Shown: positions 16,412 through 25,436 of the stretch, piece after piece
Numbering within the stretch: position 1 is the stretch's first letter
How the letters are laid out: every line of letters starts with the position of its first letter
Assembly: GCA_030527705.1 (NCBI GenBank)
Contig: JAUNAI010000004.1
Location: forward strand, 1-38,703
Source of the DNA: Planctomycetia bacterium
Lineage (GTDB): Bacteria; Planctomycetota; Planctomycetia; Pirellulales; Thermoguttaceae
Direction: 5' to 3'
DNA: 38,703 nucleotides
Position numbers and translations under genes: made by a program
The notes under the pieces: model-generated
Seen by the model: the letters and a program-made list of their open reading frames with translations, nothing else
What the model was told of the DNA's origin: nothing
Database searches by the model: none

Positions 16412-18193
16412 ATGGAATACAGTATCGAGACAATTCGTTTTTTAGCGCCGAATGATTTCGCGACGGAAGAGATGCTCCAGACGATTCATATGTTAGCGCT
16501 GGACCGGACGATGATTCCCGTGGAGGCGGAACTTGTCGGAAACGAGTTGCGGTTACATTATCCTGATCTGGATAATCTGCGTTTTTGCGTGCCGTGGACG
16601 ATTCCGAATGTCGGAAATAAGATGCTCACGACGGGAACGCTTCTTGCAACGGATAAACCTTATTTTCTTTCTCTGGAACTTGCTCGTGGCATGTGTGTGA
16701 GTGTCCGGAATCAGGCAGCCGACTGGGAAACTGCTGGACTGACGATTGAGCCGGAAATCACGCAACGTATTCAGGAAGCAGGCACGTATCTTTTCCACGC
16801 AATTAAACTGGCTTATCATAAAACGGAATATGATCCAGAAGTGGATAAGTACTCCAATTACGTCATGACGCTCTGCACGCAAGCGACGTTGTTGCTGGTG
16901 AAAGCCTATATTGAACGCGTGTTACGACTCCGAAAAATAGCGAAACAGTCCGCAGATGCCGCCATCATTGCGATGAGTGGAAGTCAGCCACTTGCTCTGC
17001 AGGATGATTTATTAGAAAATGATGAGCTTTTCGATGAAGATAGTGTCACGCATTTTCTTGCTCAGCTGGATCAGGCGCAGTCCCGGAATCGAGATATGAA
17101 TTCAAGTGGTTTAGGGGACAGTTTTCATGATGGTTTTTATGATGCTTTCGATGATTCTGATGATATTTCAGGCGATGATACCGCTGTCCACATCATTGAG
17201 GCAGTTCCACCCAAGTATGTCGGCGTGAATCTCGGAGCACGATTACTCGGAAAACAGGATAAAAATATCTTTTTTGAAACGTGTAACCACATCATTATCG
17301 ACACGCCATGGCGATTGATTCATGAAGCTCCGGAACATCTTCAGGAATATGATTCCCAGATAGAATGGGCAGAAAGTAATGGTTTTAGTGTTTCGGTCGG
17401 TCCACTTTTAAATTTCTCGCCGAATCATCTTCCGGATTATCTGATGCGTATGAACGGAGATTACGACGCAATCTGTCATGAAGTTCGTGAGCATGTCGCG
17501 CATATTGTAAAGCGTTATCGCTCGAAAGTTTCTACATGGATTGCGTCTTCCCGTGTAAATACCTTTTTTCCGTTCGGGCTGACGTTACTACAGCAGTTGG
17601 AATTGACCGGGAAAATCGTGACTTGGATTCATGAATTTCATCCGACTGCAGAAGTGTTTACATCACTTGATATGCCGTGGGGTGATAACGTGTTACCACC
17701 GCCGTTCGGAGCGGAGGATGAAGAGGGACGGATTTATCCGACGATTGTCTGCGCGGACTATCTTCTACGTTCCAAATGTAAAGTTGACGGTTTTCAACTG
17801 GAATTTAATATCGGTTATCGAAAACGCGCAACTTATGATCGCCCGATTGTGGATTGGTCGCGCATGATTGATCGTTGGTCGCACTTCGGCGTTCCACTTT
17901 ATCTTCAGGTTCGGGTACCAAGTTCGTGTGAACCTGACCCGCTCGCTCTGAATCCTGAGCCTCCTCTTTGGAGTGGTTGGACACCTCGTTATCAGGCACT
18001 CTGGGCGTCGCACGTTCTGCCAGTTTTATTGGCGAAACCGAACGTTTATGGTATCGACTGGTGTGTTTTCCGCGATTCTCGTCCGCATGATTATCCGAAT
18101 GCCGGCTTAATCGATAGAAACGGACAGCCGAAACGTGTTCAACAGGTTCTTTCCGAGATGCTGAAGTATTTCATGGCGGATATGGACCTGTAA
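16412..18193 (+). CDS. GH10-like TIM-barrel protein, probably without glycosidase activity
   Basis: The 593-residue product has no signal peptide, so it is predicted cytoplasmic. The N-terminal half (1-200) is of unknown fold. It is followed by an acidic, Asp/Ser/Phe-rich linker (about 200-260). From about 265 the pattern resembles GH10 xylanases: VGVNLGARLLG, YDSQIEWAESNGFSVSVGPLL, LPDYLM, and near the end YGIDWCVFRDSRPHDYPNAGLIDRNGQPK, similar to the GH10 closing motif. The strand that normally ends WDVVNE reads WIASSR (W376 to R381). The strand that normally carries TELD reads LQVRVP (R501). By this alignment both catalytic glutamates are Arg. I infer a non-hydrolytic sugar-binding or regulatory role. 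Planctomycete homologues are mostly annotated hypothetical. The family match comes from reading motifs only. Confidence 0.6.
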   Translation: MEYSIETIRFLAPNDFATEEMLQTIHMLALDRTMIPVEAELVGNELRLHYPDLDNLRFCVPWTIPNVGNKMLTTGTLLATDKPYFLSLELARGMCVSVRNQAADWETAGLTIEPEITQRIQEAGTYLFHAIKLAYHKTEYDPEVDKYSNYVMTLCTQATLLLVKAYIERVLRLRKIAKQSADAAIIAMSGSQPLALQDDLLENDELFDEDSVTHFLAQLDQAQSRNRDMNSSGLGDSFHDGFYDAFDDSDDISGDDTAVHIIEAVPPKYVGVNLGARLLGKQDKNIFFETCNHIIIDTPWRLIHEAPEHLQEYDSQIEWAESNGFSVSVGPLLNFSPNHLPDYLMRMNGDYDAICHEVREHVAHIVKRYRSKVSTWIASSRVNTFFPFGLTLLQQLELTGKIVTWIHEFHPTAEVFTSLDMPWGDNVLPPPFGAEDEEGRIYPTIVCADYLLRSKCKVDGFQLEFNIGYRKRATYDRPIVDWSRMIDRWSHFGVPLYLQVRVPSSCEPDPLALNPEPPLWSGWTPRYQALWASHVLPVLLAKPNVYGIDWCVFRDSRPHDYPNAGLIDRNGQPKRVQQVLSEMLKYFMADMDL

Positions 18194-18315
18194 TTGGATA
18201 TTCTCGGTATAAATTTTCGTTATTCCCCTAGAATTTCCAGAAGTAACGTCGATTTAAGCATTTTGAAACTGTATTTCAGAGAGAAAGTGCTATCCTTCTC
18301 CACATCATAACGCAA

Positions 18316-18353
18316 GCAGTGCACACGTTACGAAAATCGACCGTATACACTGC
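18316..18353. repeat. Stem-loop between convergent genes
   Basis: GCAGTG (18316-18321) and CACTGC (18348-18353) with a partly pairing interior (CACACG/CGTATA). It lies in the 209-bp gap between the GH10-like gene (+) and the PEP-CTERM gene (-). No T-run follows, so the terminator role is unsure. Confidence 0.3.
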
Positions 18354-18402
18354 CTGTAAAACTGTTTTAGGCTTGATTTTAGCCATTTCTACAATTTCGT
18401 AG

Positions 18403-20480
18403 TTAAATTTTCCGTGATTTTCTTCTCAGGAAAACGATTCCAACTGCGCCACCGAGAAGCATTACCCACGTCGCAGGTTCCGGGACGGCGTTGTGATTGA
18501 GGGAAACGGTGAAACCATTACCAACGGCGGTAAGCAACCACAAATTCGACGAACTTTCCGCCAAGCTCGCTCCCAGAGCGTCCCAATTGAGACCTTCGAC
18601 AAAAGTTACGCTATTCGCGGTCAACTCATAGGACGCCATAAACATTTCGTCTGTCGTCAGTCCGTCCGAAAGCACGGAAATTGACGCGCCCTTGCCAAAC
18701 AAAACACTGCCATATACCGTTCCGACATCGTTTAACGAGCCGTTCGTGAAATCAATAACCAAATCGCCGTTAAGTGTCAAATCTTTACTGATTTTTCCCT
18801 CAAGATTCAGCCCCGCGTCAGCGTTGACCGTTACATTAGAACTCGTAAATTGGGCAGTGGAAGTAAGTCGCAGAACGCCACCTTCGACCGTTGTTGTACC
18901 GGTGTGGGTACTCGTTCCGGTTAGCGTCCACGTTCCCGGTCCTGCTTTAACGAGGTTTAAGTTACCGTCGAATTTTCCGGCAAAAACGTTATCCATGTCG
19001 GAAACTAACTGCGTCGGACCTCCAACTTTCACCGTCGGTGTTCCGGAACTGGTGCCACTTCTCGTGATTCTCGTGTTTGAATCATTACCGACTAGCGCAC
19101 CGAAGTGGAACGTTTCAGCTCCCTCCGAGCAAAACGCAATCCCGTTCGCTCCAGTGATGTCGTAAATCGCCTTCGCGCTGATAGAACACGCGCGGTAAGG
19201 TTCTAACCATGCCGGACTTGATGAACGCAGGGTACCGGTAAATTCGCGGTTATCACCGAAAAGGTCTAATTTAGTGTTCTGCGTATGAAGTAACGTCCCC
19301 GACCCAGTTATGTCGCCACGAATCCCGATGCCATTTATTTTTGTGTTAAGTGTCTGGATTTCAAGTGTGCCATTTGCGATTTCAAGGTCAGCGTTTAAGA
19401 AAACCGCGTTGTTCGTCGCATTCTCATCCGAAAAACTACGAGCAAAAGTTTCAACGGCACTGTCTTCCGAGAATGTCAGCGTTAATTTTCCCGTGCCGTC
19501 CTTTACTAATTTAGCACTGATAAAATCGGTATCAACGGTCGGGTTGTAAATCCTTCCTGCCCACGCGGTTCCGGAAGTTTCTGTCGTAAGATTCACAATA
19601 TATTTCACATCGTCGGAACGGTTAAACTTCAGCGTCCCTGCTTTTCCGATGGTAATATTCGGCGCGATTGTGTCATTCGCGGTATATATGGTGTTTTCTA
19701 AATCTAAATCTACCTTGCTCACGACGCCCGTCGTCCCGCCGTTTCCGATGGCGAGCGTTCCACCTGTGACGGTGATTCTGTCGCTTAGTTCAACTTTTCC
19801 GGTTAGTGTCCATTCTCCAGTGCCGACTTTATTAATGCCGAGAGGGTATTAGCAGTGATTTCGAATTTTCCTGCGTACGTCGAGTTTTTATTCAATGCTC
19901 CGACTTCACAGATGATGAGAGATTTTGCATTCGTACTTGTAACCGTCGAACTTTTCGAGGAAGACTGAATTGTCGTACTGGCGTTAGAGGTACTCATGTC
20001 GCCGAAAGCGAAAATTGCCGTAGGAACGTCTATCTGAGAGGCAAGTGCGAATCCCTGTGTGTGAGAAGCCGTGAAAGAAATGTGACTCATATCCCACATA
20101 CTTGTATCACCAGAAGTTGTGGAGTTGCCCGCGACGGAGTACATCTCAATCCAACGGTTGATTTCGTTACTAATCGTGCCAGTGAAACCGCTCAAGTCGG
20201 ATTTCAGAAGTAAGGTATTCGCCGGACCTGTGTGCCGAATCGTTCCCGTCCCGGTAATCGGACCGGTCAACGTGATATTTCCAGCGGAACAGTTGAAAAT
20301 CGTGTCACCACTGACGTTAATTGTTTCAGAATAAGTGCCGCTTCCAGACCAAGTATTCTTGTCTGGATTGTACGTAACCTCCGAAAACGCACTCGTCGTT
20401 ATCCCCACGACTAAAACGGAAAACGCGGCGATTTTATGAAGCCGATTCCGGAAAACGGGATATTTATAGGTTATTTTCAT
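18403..20480 (-). pseudogene. PEP-CTERM autotransporter-repeat protein, frameshifted
   Basis: Translation starts at the ATG at 20480 after GGAG, with signal peptide RLHKIAAFSVLVVGITTSAFS. The chain is Ser/Thr/Gly-rich passenger-like beta-helix sequence. The first frame ends at 19803 (SALENGH). The continuing sequence is in another frame: INKVGTGEWTLTGKVELSDR, then SKVDLDLENTIY onward. That frame has a TAA at 19849-19851, so the break lies within 19803-19851, probably near CCCTCTCGG at about 19838-19848. Downstream, KAGPGTWTLTGTSTHTGTTT is an autotransporter-associated beta-strand repeat. The C-terminus VPEPATWVMLLGGAVGIVFLRRKSRKI is a classic PEP-CTERM sorting signal: VPEP, membrane helix, Arg/Lys cluster. 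It would be an exported surface protein of about 690 residues if the frame were intact. It lies 46 bp after the DUF1559 gene, so co-transcription is likely. A sequencing error is possible. Confidence 0.8.
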
Positions 20481-20526
20481 GATTATTCTCCAATTTTGGA
20501 AAAATGACAGTTTTTTGTTTCTTTAT

Positions 20527-21618
20527 TTAATTCAGCGACAACGACGAGGCGGCTTGTCCATCGTTTCGGCTTCCTTTACAGTAATACACCTCCGGGTCGA
20601 CACTGTAACTCACTCGCTGAATCGACGCGTCGCACATTGCCATTCCAGCTGCGCCGGAGTGACAACTTCCGAAACGATAACCGTAAGTTCCCTGGTCGTT
20701 AATTCCTGCACGGTCTTGCATAATCATGTCAAGATTCGAGCCGGTATACTCGTTAAACGTGTTCCCGGAATAATAGCCCGTCCGTGTAGAACGAAGACAA
20801 TCGCGGTCACCACCGGTAAATGGACTGTAATCGTCGGAACACGTTTGATCATTCTTTTCATAATAATCCGACGGAAGATGTTTTTCGCCGAGTAGGAATG
20901 TGTTCGTGGAACCGTCGCGGATTTCACCCATCGTTACACGCGAGAGATAAAATAACACGCCCGTATTCGATGAGGAGTAGTTGGGCCAGTTATTCTTGGA
21001 AACCCACGATTTCAGCGTACTTACCGACGGATTCTGATGAACGGGAACGCGTTCGGTGTAAATTCCATCGCTGTAACATTTTGACACGTCGCCAGCATTG
21101 CCCGCGTAGTCGGTTTTGCCAGACAAATCCGACGCTTTCAACTCAAAATTAACCATACTTCTGTCTTTAGTCGGGTATAACTTCGGCGTACGTCGCGAGG
21201 GACAAAAAAACAGCGAAACGGGCGTATTTAATAACTGCGACATTCCTGAATTTTTGGGTTGCGCGACGTCCGCAGTGTTTCCATCCGACGGAAGCTGATA
21301 CAGCGCGTTCTGCTCAATCATCGGAAGAATCGTGTACATCCACGAGCCAGGCTGTTTATAACCGAGACCATTTTCAGGGTCGCCACTCCAGTTATATCCA
21401 AAACCGCCACTGGGAAGGGCGCGAATGGAACTTTCGACGTTCATACATGCCAGCGCGAGGTTTTTCAGATTATTGTTACACTGCATCACTCTCGCCGCCT
21501 CACGTGCCTGCTGAACTGCCGGAAGAAGCAGACCAACCAACATTCCGATAATGGCGATAACGACGAGAAGTTCGACAAGTGTAAAGGCACGCCGAGACAG
21601 AAAAAGAGATTTTGGCAT
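20527..21618 (-). CDS. DUF1559 protein with prepilin-type N-terminus
   Basis: The 363-residue protein has a type IV pilin-like N-terminus, RRAFTLVELLVVIAIIGMLVG, containing the prepilin peptidase site after Ala-Phe. The helix continues LLLPAVQQAREAARVMQCNN, as in all DUF1559 members. The globular part carries the usual family features: MIEQNALYQLP, FFCPSRR, TDYAGNAGD, GEIRDGSTNTFLLGEK, and a closing FGSCHSGAAGMAMCDASIQRVS. The ATG at 21618 follows GAAGGG; the in-frame upstream ATG at 21690 gives a 24-residue extension without family features and is rejected. DUF1559 genes are expanded in planctomycetes and are thought to encode pseudopilin-like surface proteins of unknown role. It has its own promoter at 21765 and precedes the PEP-CTERM gene. 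Confidence 0.9.
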   Translation of the reverse strand: MPKSLFLSRRAFTLVELLVVIAIIGMLVGLLLPAVQQAREAARVMQCNNNLKNLALACMNVESSIRALPSGGFGYNWSGDPENGLGYKQPGSWMYTILPMIEQNALYQLPSDGNTADVAQPKNSGMSQLLNTPVSLFFCPSRRTPKLYPTKDRSMVNFELKASDLSGKTDYAGNAGDVSKCYSDGIYTERVPVHQNPSVSTLKSWVSKNNWPNYSSSNTGVLFYLSRVTMGEIRDGSTNTFLLGEKHLPSDYYEKNDQTCSDDYSPFTGGDRDCLRSTRTGYYSGNTFNEYTGSNLDMIMQDRAGINDQGTYGYRFGSCHSGAAGMAMCDASIQRVSYSVDPEVYYCKGSRNDGQAASSLSLN

Positions 21619-21764
21619 AGTTTTTCCCTTCTCTAAATTACGCAACTTAACGTCTGCGCTCATTTTGGGGCGACATTTTAATTCGTTCATCTCGCGTCCT
21701 TTATTCTATTTTAATTTTCAACGGACATTATATCTCATCATAAGATTCGATAATCACAAAATAT

Positions 21765-21792
21765 ATTATACACCGACCGGTTTATTTTGCAA
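21765..21792 (-). promoter_or_regulatory. Promoter of the DUF1559/PEP-CTERM genes
   Basis: On the minus strand, -35 TTGCAA (21787-21792), a 16-bp spacer and perfect -10 TATAAT (21765-21770). The leader to the ATG at 21618 is about 140 nt. Confidence 0.65.
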
Positions 21793-21859
21793 GATTTTTT
21801 ATTAAAAATAAAAAAATTTAAAAAGAATCTTCCGTTTTAAACGCTCTTAGGGCTTATTT

Positions 21860-22474
21860 CTAGAAAAAATGGAAAATTTTATCAAGGATTTTGCCAAAAA
21901 ATCCACGTTTTTTAGACGTTCCGTAATGATACAGAATTTCATGAATCGCGCCAATTCCGAAACACTCCAGAAGCCGATTCATAAATGGTTCCAGCAACTC
22001 TTCCTGACACCTAAAAGAAAAGGTGTAATTATCCGCGCAGGGAGTAATACCACCCATCCAGTAACAGAAAATAATCTCCGCGACAGCCGTATTTTGCGCG
22101 TCGAAATACTCGATTCTGTCCGGCGGTTCCAGAAAATCGTCATATTCATCATCTTCATTTCTCGGAATCGTTTCCAGAAGTTCTCGGTTCCCCAATTCTT
22201 TTTGCCCGAAAATCAATTTTTGAGCTTCCGTCAATTCCTGGTACTCACTGCGGATTTTTCTTTCCGTAAAGTCCAGAAGATTCTCAAAAATCCGGATAAT
22301 TTCCAGCATTAACTCGCTTTTTCCCGTCGTAGACAATTCCTTGAAAGAATCCACATAGGTAAGAACCACGACCGTAAATGGATCGGGAAAATCCCTCATT
22401 TCCCAGTTTACATAATCTCGAATCGGAAAATTCTTGATAATCGTCAGTAGTTCTCTCATTGGTTTTTCTTTCAT
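21860..22474 (-). CDS. Hypothetical protein, 204 residues
   Basis: I do not recognise the family. It is predicted soluble, with no signal peptide or strong membrane helix. The N-terminal half is helical and acidic/basic mixed (ELLTIIKNFPIRDYVNWEMR, then KSELMLEIIRIFENLLDFTE). An acidic linker follows (RNEDDEYDDFLEPPDRIEYF). The C-terminal part contains Cys residues (CYWMGGITPCADNYTFSFRC) and ends GFFGKILDKIFHFF, an amphipathic tail. The start is unsure: ATG at 22474 or 22459 (MRELLTI), neither with a clear Shine-Dalgarno. It stands alone between the DUF1559 leader and an inverted-repeat element. Codon use is slightly more A/T-rich than its neighbours. Coding status rests on ORF length and plausible composition. 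Confidence 0.55.
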   Translation of the reverse strand: MKEKPMRELLTIIKNFPIRDYVNWEMRDFPDPFTVVVLTYVDSFKELSTTGKSELMLEIIRIFENLLDFTERKIRSEYQELTEAQKLIFGQKELGNRELLETIPRNEDDEYDDFLEPPDRIEYFDAQNTAVAEIIFCYWMGGITPCADNYTFSFRCQEELLEPFMNRLLECFGIGAIHEILYHYGTSKKRGFFGKILDKIFHFF

Positions 22475-22487
22475 TTTTACTTAAGTC

Positions 22488-22654
22488 GCTGATTAAGTCA
22501 CATTATTTAAAGCCTCCCTTTTTAGGGGAGGTGGTGCCGAAGGCGACGGAGGGGGGGGAATTGCCGAATACCGATTCTGGAACGTCTTTAGGAGATTTCC
22601 ACTCCAACTCCTCCGCCTCACATATGTTCGGCACCTCCCCTAAAAGGGGAGGCT
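22488..22654. repeat. Long inverted-repeat element with GCTGATTAAG end
   Basis: The element begins GCTGATTAAG (22488), the sequence that also opens the element at 15449. Arms at 22511-22552 and 22610-22654 pair. The left arm has AGCCTCCCTTTTTAGGGGAGG then TGGTGCCGAAGGCGACGGAGG. The right arm is its imperfect complement, CCTCCGCCTCACATATGTTCGGCACCTCC and then CCTAAAAGGGGAGGCT. Each arm also folds on its own (CCTCCC...GGGGAGG). The general CCTCCCCTTTT...GGTGCCGA pattern is a common intergenic inverted-repeat type in bacteria. A right-arm copy lies at 35909-35950. It fills most of the 22475-22793 gap. Confidence 0.8.
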
Positions 22655-22713
22655 GAGTGTTCCGCTTCTCCATTACGGGTTCTCTCTATATTTATATAGA
22701 TGTCCATTTCCCC

Positions 22714-22746
22714 CAAAAAAACCGGACCACTTTCGTGACCCGGTTT
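22714..22746 (-). terminator. Terminator after ilvC
   Basis: On the minus strand, ACCGGGTCAC-GAAA-GTGGTCCGGT forms a 10-bp stem with two G-U pairs and a GAAA loop, followed by a run of seven T. It lies about 50 bp after the ilvC stop. Confidence 0.85.
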
Positions 22747-22793
22747 CTTATTCTCGGTTTTATTCAGGCTCTATTTCAGCGTGAAATCTAAAA

Positions 22794-23798
22794 TCAGACT
22801 TCTTTCGCGTCAATCCAGCTCATCAGTTTACGCAGTTTGCGACCGGTAACTTCCAGTTCGTGTTTCGCTTCCTGAGCACGAATCGCCTTGAAGTTCGGAG
22901 CCTTGACCTGGTTCTCGAGCAGCCAGTTGCGGGCAAACGTACCGTTCTGGATTTCGGTGAGAACTTTTTTCATTTCTTTCTTCGTTTCTTCGGTGATCAG
23001 ACGGTTACCAATCATGTAATCGCCATATTCCGCCGTGTTGGAAATGCTGTAACGCATGTAGCCCAGACCACCCTGATAAATCAGGTCAACGATCAATTTC
23101 ACTTCATGACAGCATTCGAAATACGCCATTTCCGGCTGATAACCAGCTTCAACTAGCGTTTCGAAACCAGCTTTAATCAAAGCGGACAGACCGCCACACA
23201 ACACAACCTGTTCACCGAAAAGGTCGGTTTCGGTTTCTTCGGCAAACGTCGTTTCGATGACGCCTGCGCGCGTTCCGCCAATACCTTTGGCATAAGCCAG
23301 CCCCATCGCTTTTTCAGCATCACCAGCACCTTCGCCCAGAGCGATCAAGCACGGAACGCCAGCACCTTTCACAAATTCAGCGCGAACGAGGTGCCCCGGA
23401 CCTTTCGGCGCGATCATGATGAATTTGTTGTCTTTCGGAACGTCGAACTGACCGAAATGCACGTTGAAACCGTGGGACGCGACGAGAATAGCTCCCGGTT
23501 TCAAATTCGGACGAATACTTTCGGCGAAAATTTTGCCCTGAAGTTCATCGGGAAGCAAAATCGTAATCATGTCCGCCTGCGCAACCGCTTCCGGAATGCT
23601 CATCGGCTGAAAACCGTGAGAAACCGCCAGTTCATAGTTCGCCGTGCCGGGAAGTTCAGCAACGATGACGTTCACGCCGTTGTCGCGCAGGTTCTGCGCA
23701 TGACCGTGCCCCTGACTGCCGTAACCAAGAATGGCGACGGTTTTGCCGTTCAGCAGAGAAAGATCCGCATCGTTATCATAATACATTTTAGCAGCCAT
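22794..23798 (-). CDS. ilvC: Ketol-acid reductoisomerase
   Basis: The 334-residue class I (short) enzyme of branched-chain amino acid synthesis isomerises and reduces acetolactate to dihydroxyisovalerate. The Rossmann motif [20 protein letters not shown] is at about 21-40. The catalytic region has [28 protein letters not shown] (metal-binding Asp/Glu) and the C-terminal knotted domain with [25 protein letters not shown] and [11 protein letters not shown]. The cofactor loop after strand 2 reads [15 protein letters not shown] (Glu48). Typical NADPH enzymes have GLR-K-GS-S there with basic or Ser residues. The pattern suggests NADH preference; this is inference from loop chemistry. The start follows CAGGAGG. 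The gene lies directly downstream of ilvN (18-bp gap), and the pair shares the promoter at 24328. Confidence 0.97.
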   Translation of the reverse strand: MAAKMYYDNDADLSLLNGKTVAILGYGSQGHGHAQNLRDNGVNVIVAELPGTANYELAVSHGFQPMSIPEAVAQADMITILLPDELQGKIFAESIRPNLKPGAILVASHGFNVHFGQFDVPKDNKFIMIAPKGPGHLVRAEFVKGAGVPCLIALGEGAGDAEKAMGLAYAKGIGGTRAGVIETTFAEETETDLFGEQVVLCGGLSALIKAGFETLVEAGYQPEMAYFECCHEVKLIVDLIYQGGLGYMRYSISNTAEYGDYMIGNRLITEETKKEMKKVLTEIQNGTFARNWLLENQVKAPNFKAIRAQEAKHELEVTGRKLRKLMSWIDAKEV

Positions 23799-23816
23799 TG
23801 AGTATTCCTCCTGAAC

Positions 23817-24296
23817 TTAATTCCCTCTTGTCATGGCGATCCGACCGGAACGCGCTAATTCCAAAATGCCAAAAGGACGCATCAGTTCAATAAAAGCATC
23901 AATTTTATTCTCTTTTCCAGAGAGTTCAATCACAATCGAGTCCAACGCAACATCCACAATTTTCGCACGGAAGATGTTCACCAACTCATGAATCTCCATA
24001 CGACGTACCGAATCCGCCTGGACCTTAATCAGTGCAAGATCACGTTCGACGTAATCGCGCTCACTAATGTCTTCCGCACGAACAACTGTCACGATTTTTT
24101 CCAGCTGCTTACGAACTTGGTCCATCGTATGGTCATCACCGTCTACAACGACCGTCATACGGGAAAGCTCCGCACGATGCGTTTCGCCAACAGTCAGACT
24201 TTTAATATTATAACCGCGCGCCGAGAACATACCTGAAATATGCGACAGCACACCGGGCACGTTATGAACCAGCGCGTAAAACACGTGTTGCGACAT
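23817..24296 (-). CDS. ilvN: Acetolactate synthase small (regulatory) subunit
   Basis: The 159-residue regulatory partner of IlvB activates it and confers valine feedback. The N-terminal ACT domain contains HVFYALVHNVPGVLSHISGM and SARGYNIKSLTVGETHRAEL, including the Asn-rich valine-site loop (HNVPGVLS). RMTVVVDGDDHTMDQVRKQL and VVRAEDISERDYVERDLALI bridge to the C-terminal domain (IVDVALDSIVIELSG, MRPFGILELARSGRIAMTRG). The length is normal. GGAG in the leader precedes the ATG at 24296. ilvC follows 18 bp later on the same strand. The large-subunit gene ilvB, usually next to ilvN, is absent from the 24297-24816 gap and from the rest of the window, so it must lie elsewhere. Confidence 0.96.
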   Translation of the reverse strand: MSQHVFYALVHNVPGVLSHISGMFSARGYNIKSLTVGETHRAELSRMTVVVDGDDHTMDQVRKQLEKIVTVVRAEDISERDYVERDLALIKVQADSVRRMEIHELVNIFRAKIVDVALDSIVIELSGKENKIDAFIELMRPFGILELARSGRIAMTRGN

Positions 24297-24327
24297 ATTG
24301 AATCTCCTGAAATAACTATCACATTAT

Positions 24328-24355
24328 ATTTTATCACATTTCCACAACGATACAA
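24328..24355 (-). promoter_or_regulatory. Promoter of ilvN-ilvC
   Basis: On the minus strand, -35 TTGTAT (24350-24355), a 16-bp spacer and -10 TAAAAT (24328-24333), with CCCCCC directly upstream of the -35. The leader is short (about 25 nt), leaving no room for a classic leader-peptide attenuator. Confidence 0.65.
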
Positions 24356-24530
24356 GGGGGGATACCGCCCGAAATCGAAAAAGTTACCCGCTTACCGAAA
24401 ATTTTTCAGGGATTTCCGTCCTTTTTCGGTCTGGGTTACGTTTAAATTTATCTTAAAATCATCAGTAAACGCTGATTAAGTCACCTTTTTATAAAACAAA
24501 AAAAGGAGGGACGGAGTAGAGTAAGTTTTA

Positions 24531-24784
24531 GGCTAAACTCATTACACAAGATTCCACCCTATTGGGAGGAACTTGTTACCCGTCATGTCGTGACGCTCGT
24601 GGGGAGAAAACATTTTGAAAATTGTTTTCTCCCCAGACCCACTAAAAGGGTTAAATTACCATACCACGTTGGGCGGTCCCGTCGCAAGTCGTTTCGTAAC
24701 GCGTAACGACGGTGAAACAAAATATCACGTTGCGTCGGTATTAAAAGTTTCAAAAACTTTTTAATCGCGACTACATCGCAGAAG
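24531..24784 (+). repeat. Multi-hairpin intergenic element, copy A (with an internal insertion)
   Basis: The core at 24531-24640 matches 32535-32642. It has GGCTAAACTC, hairpin 1 (TTCC-A-CCC-TATT-GGG-A-GGAA), CGTCATGTCGTGACG, then hairpin 3 with perfect arms GGGGAGAAAAC/GTTTTCTCCCC (24601-24634) and CAGACCC. About 100 bp of extra sequence with its own stems follows. The shared tail TTTCAAAAACTTTTTAATCGCGAC then appears (about 24748-24772), ending in a Cys-loop-like GCGA...TCGC stem near 24776. GCTGATTAAGTC lies upstream at 24471. This occupies most of the 24297-24816 gap, downstream of clpP. Confidence 0.75.
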
Positions 24785-24816
24785 TTTGTTTATTTTCTCT
24801 TCTCTCTTTTTCCTTT

Positions 24817-25407
24817 TTACTCCGCCAGCGGCGTTTCAATCACGTGGTCGATAATGTGATACTCACACGCTTCTTCTGCTGACATGAAATTGTCACGGTC
24901 CGTGTCCGCCTCGATTTTCTCGTAAGAATGACCCGTGTGTTTAATCAAAAGTTTATTCAACTTCCGCTTCGTCTTCTCAAATTCCGTAGCGTGAATCAGA
25001 ATCTCTTCCGCCGTTCCCTGTACTCCCGCGCTCGGCTGGTGAATCATAATCCGCGCGTTGGGTAACGCATAACGTTTTCCAGGCGTCCCCGACGCGAGAA
25101 GGAAAGCACCCATCGACGCACACTGACCAATTCCGTACGTCCGAACATCACACGAAATGAAATTCATCGTGTCGTAAATCGCCATTCCTGCCGTCACGCT
25201 TCCGCCGGGGGAATTGATGTAAAAATGAATGTCCGCTTTCGGATCTTCCGATTGTAAATAAAGCATCTGTGCCACAATCGAATTAGCTGACTCGTCCGTG
25301 ACTTCCGTTCCCAGAAAAACGATTCGATCACGCAGAAGCCGACTGTAAATATCCATCGCGCGTTCGTCGCGTCCATTTTTGTCGATAACAAAAGGAATCA
25401 GCGCCAT
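24817..25407 (-). CDS. clpP: ATP-dependent Clp protease proteolytic subunit (second of two)
   Basis: The 196-residue serine protease subunit forms the tetradecameric chamber that works with ClpX or ClpA. The catalytic triad is visible: S98 in [11 protein letters not shown]123 in [11 protein letters not shown], and D172 in DTDRDNFM. The oxyanion segment [20 protein letters not shown] is canonical. The N-terminus is short, with no long propeptide. AAAGGAGGAGAG lies just upstream of the ATG at 25407, a very strong ribosome binding site in the 29-bp gap after the first clpP. The order tig-clpP-clpP is typical of bacteria with two paralogues, whose products can form mixed ClpP1P2 rings. It has the consensus active-site context (ASMGA), so it is probably the classical subunit. 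Confidence 0.96.
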   Translation of the reverse strand: MALIPFVIDKNGRDERAMDIYSRLLRDRIVFLGTEVTDESANSIVAQMLYLQSEDPKADIHFYINSPGGSVTAGMAIYDTMNFISCDVRTYGIGQCASMGAFLLASGTPGKRYALPNARIMIHQPSAGVQGTAEEILIHATEFEKTKRKLNKLLIKHTGHSYEKIEADTDRDNFMSAEEACEYHIIDHVIETPLAE

Positions 25408-25436
25408 TTTTCTCTCCTCCTTTTCATCCTCTCTCT

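Noticed and set aside
23391-23801. Plus-strand open frames over ilvC, tig and GH genes.
   Set aside because: Antisense shadows of well-supported genes, with no ribosome binding sites or recognisable domains.
24297-24816. A missing ilvB or leader peptide for ilvN.
   Set aside because: The ilvN leader is only about 25 nt, and the gap further upstream is occupied by repeats. No ilvB sequence or branched-chain-rich leader peptide is visible.
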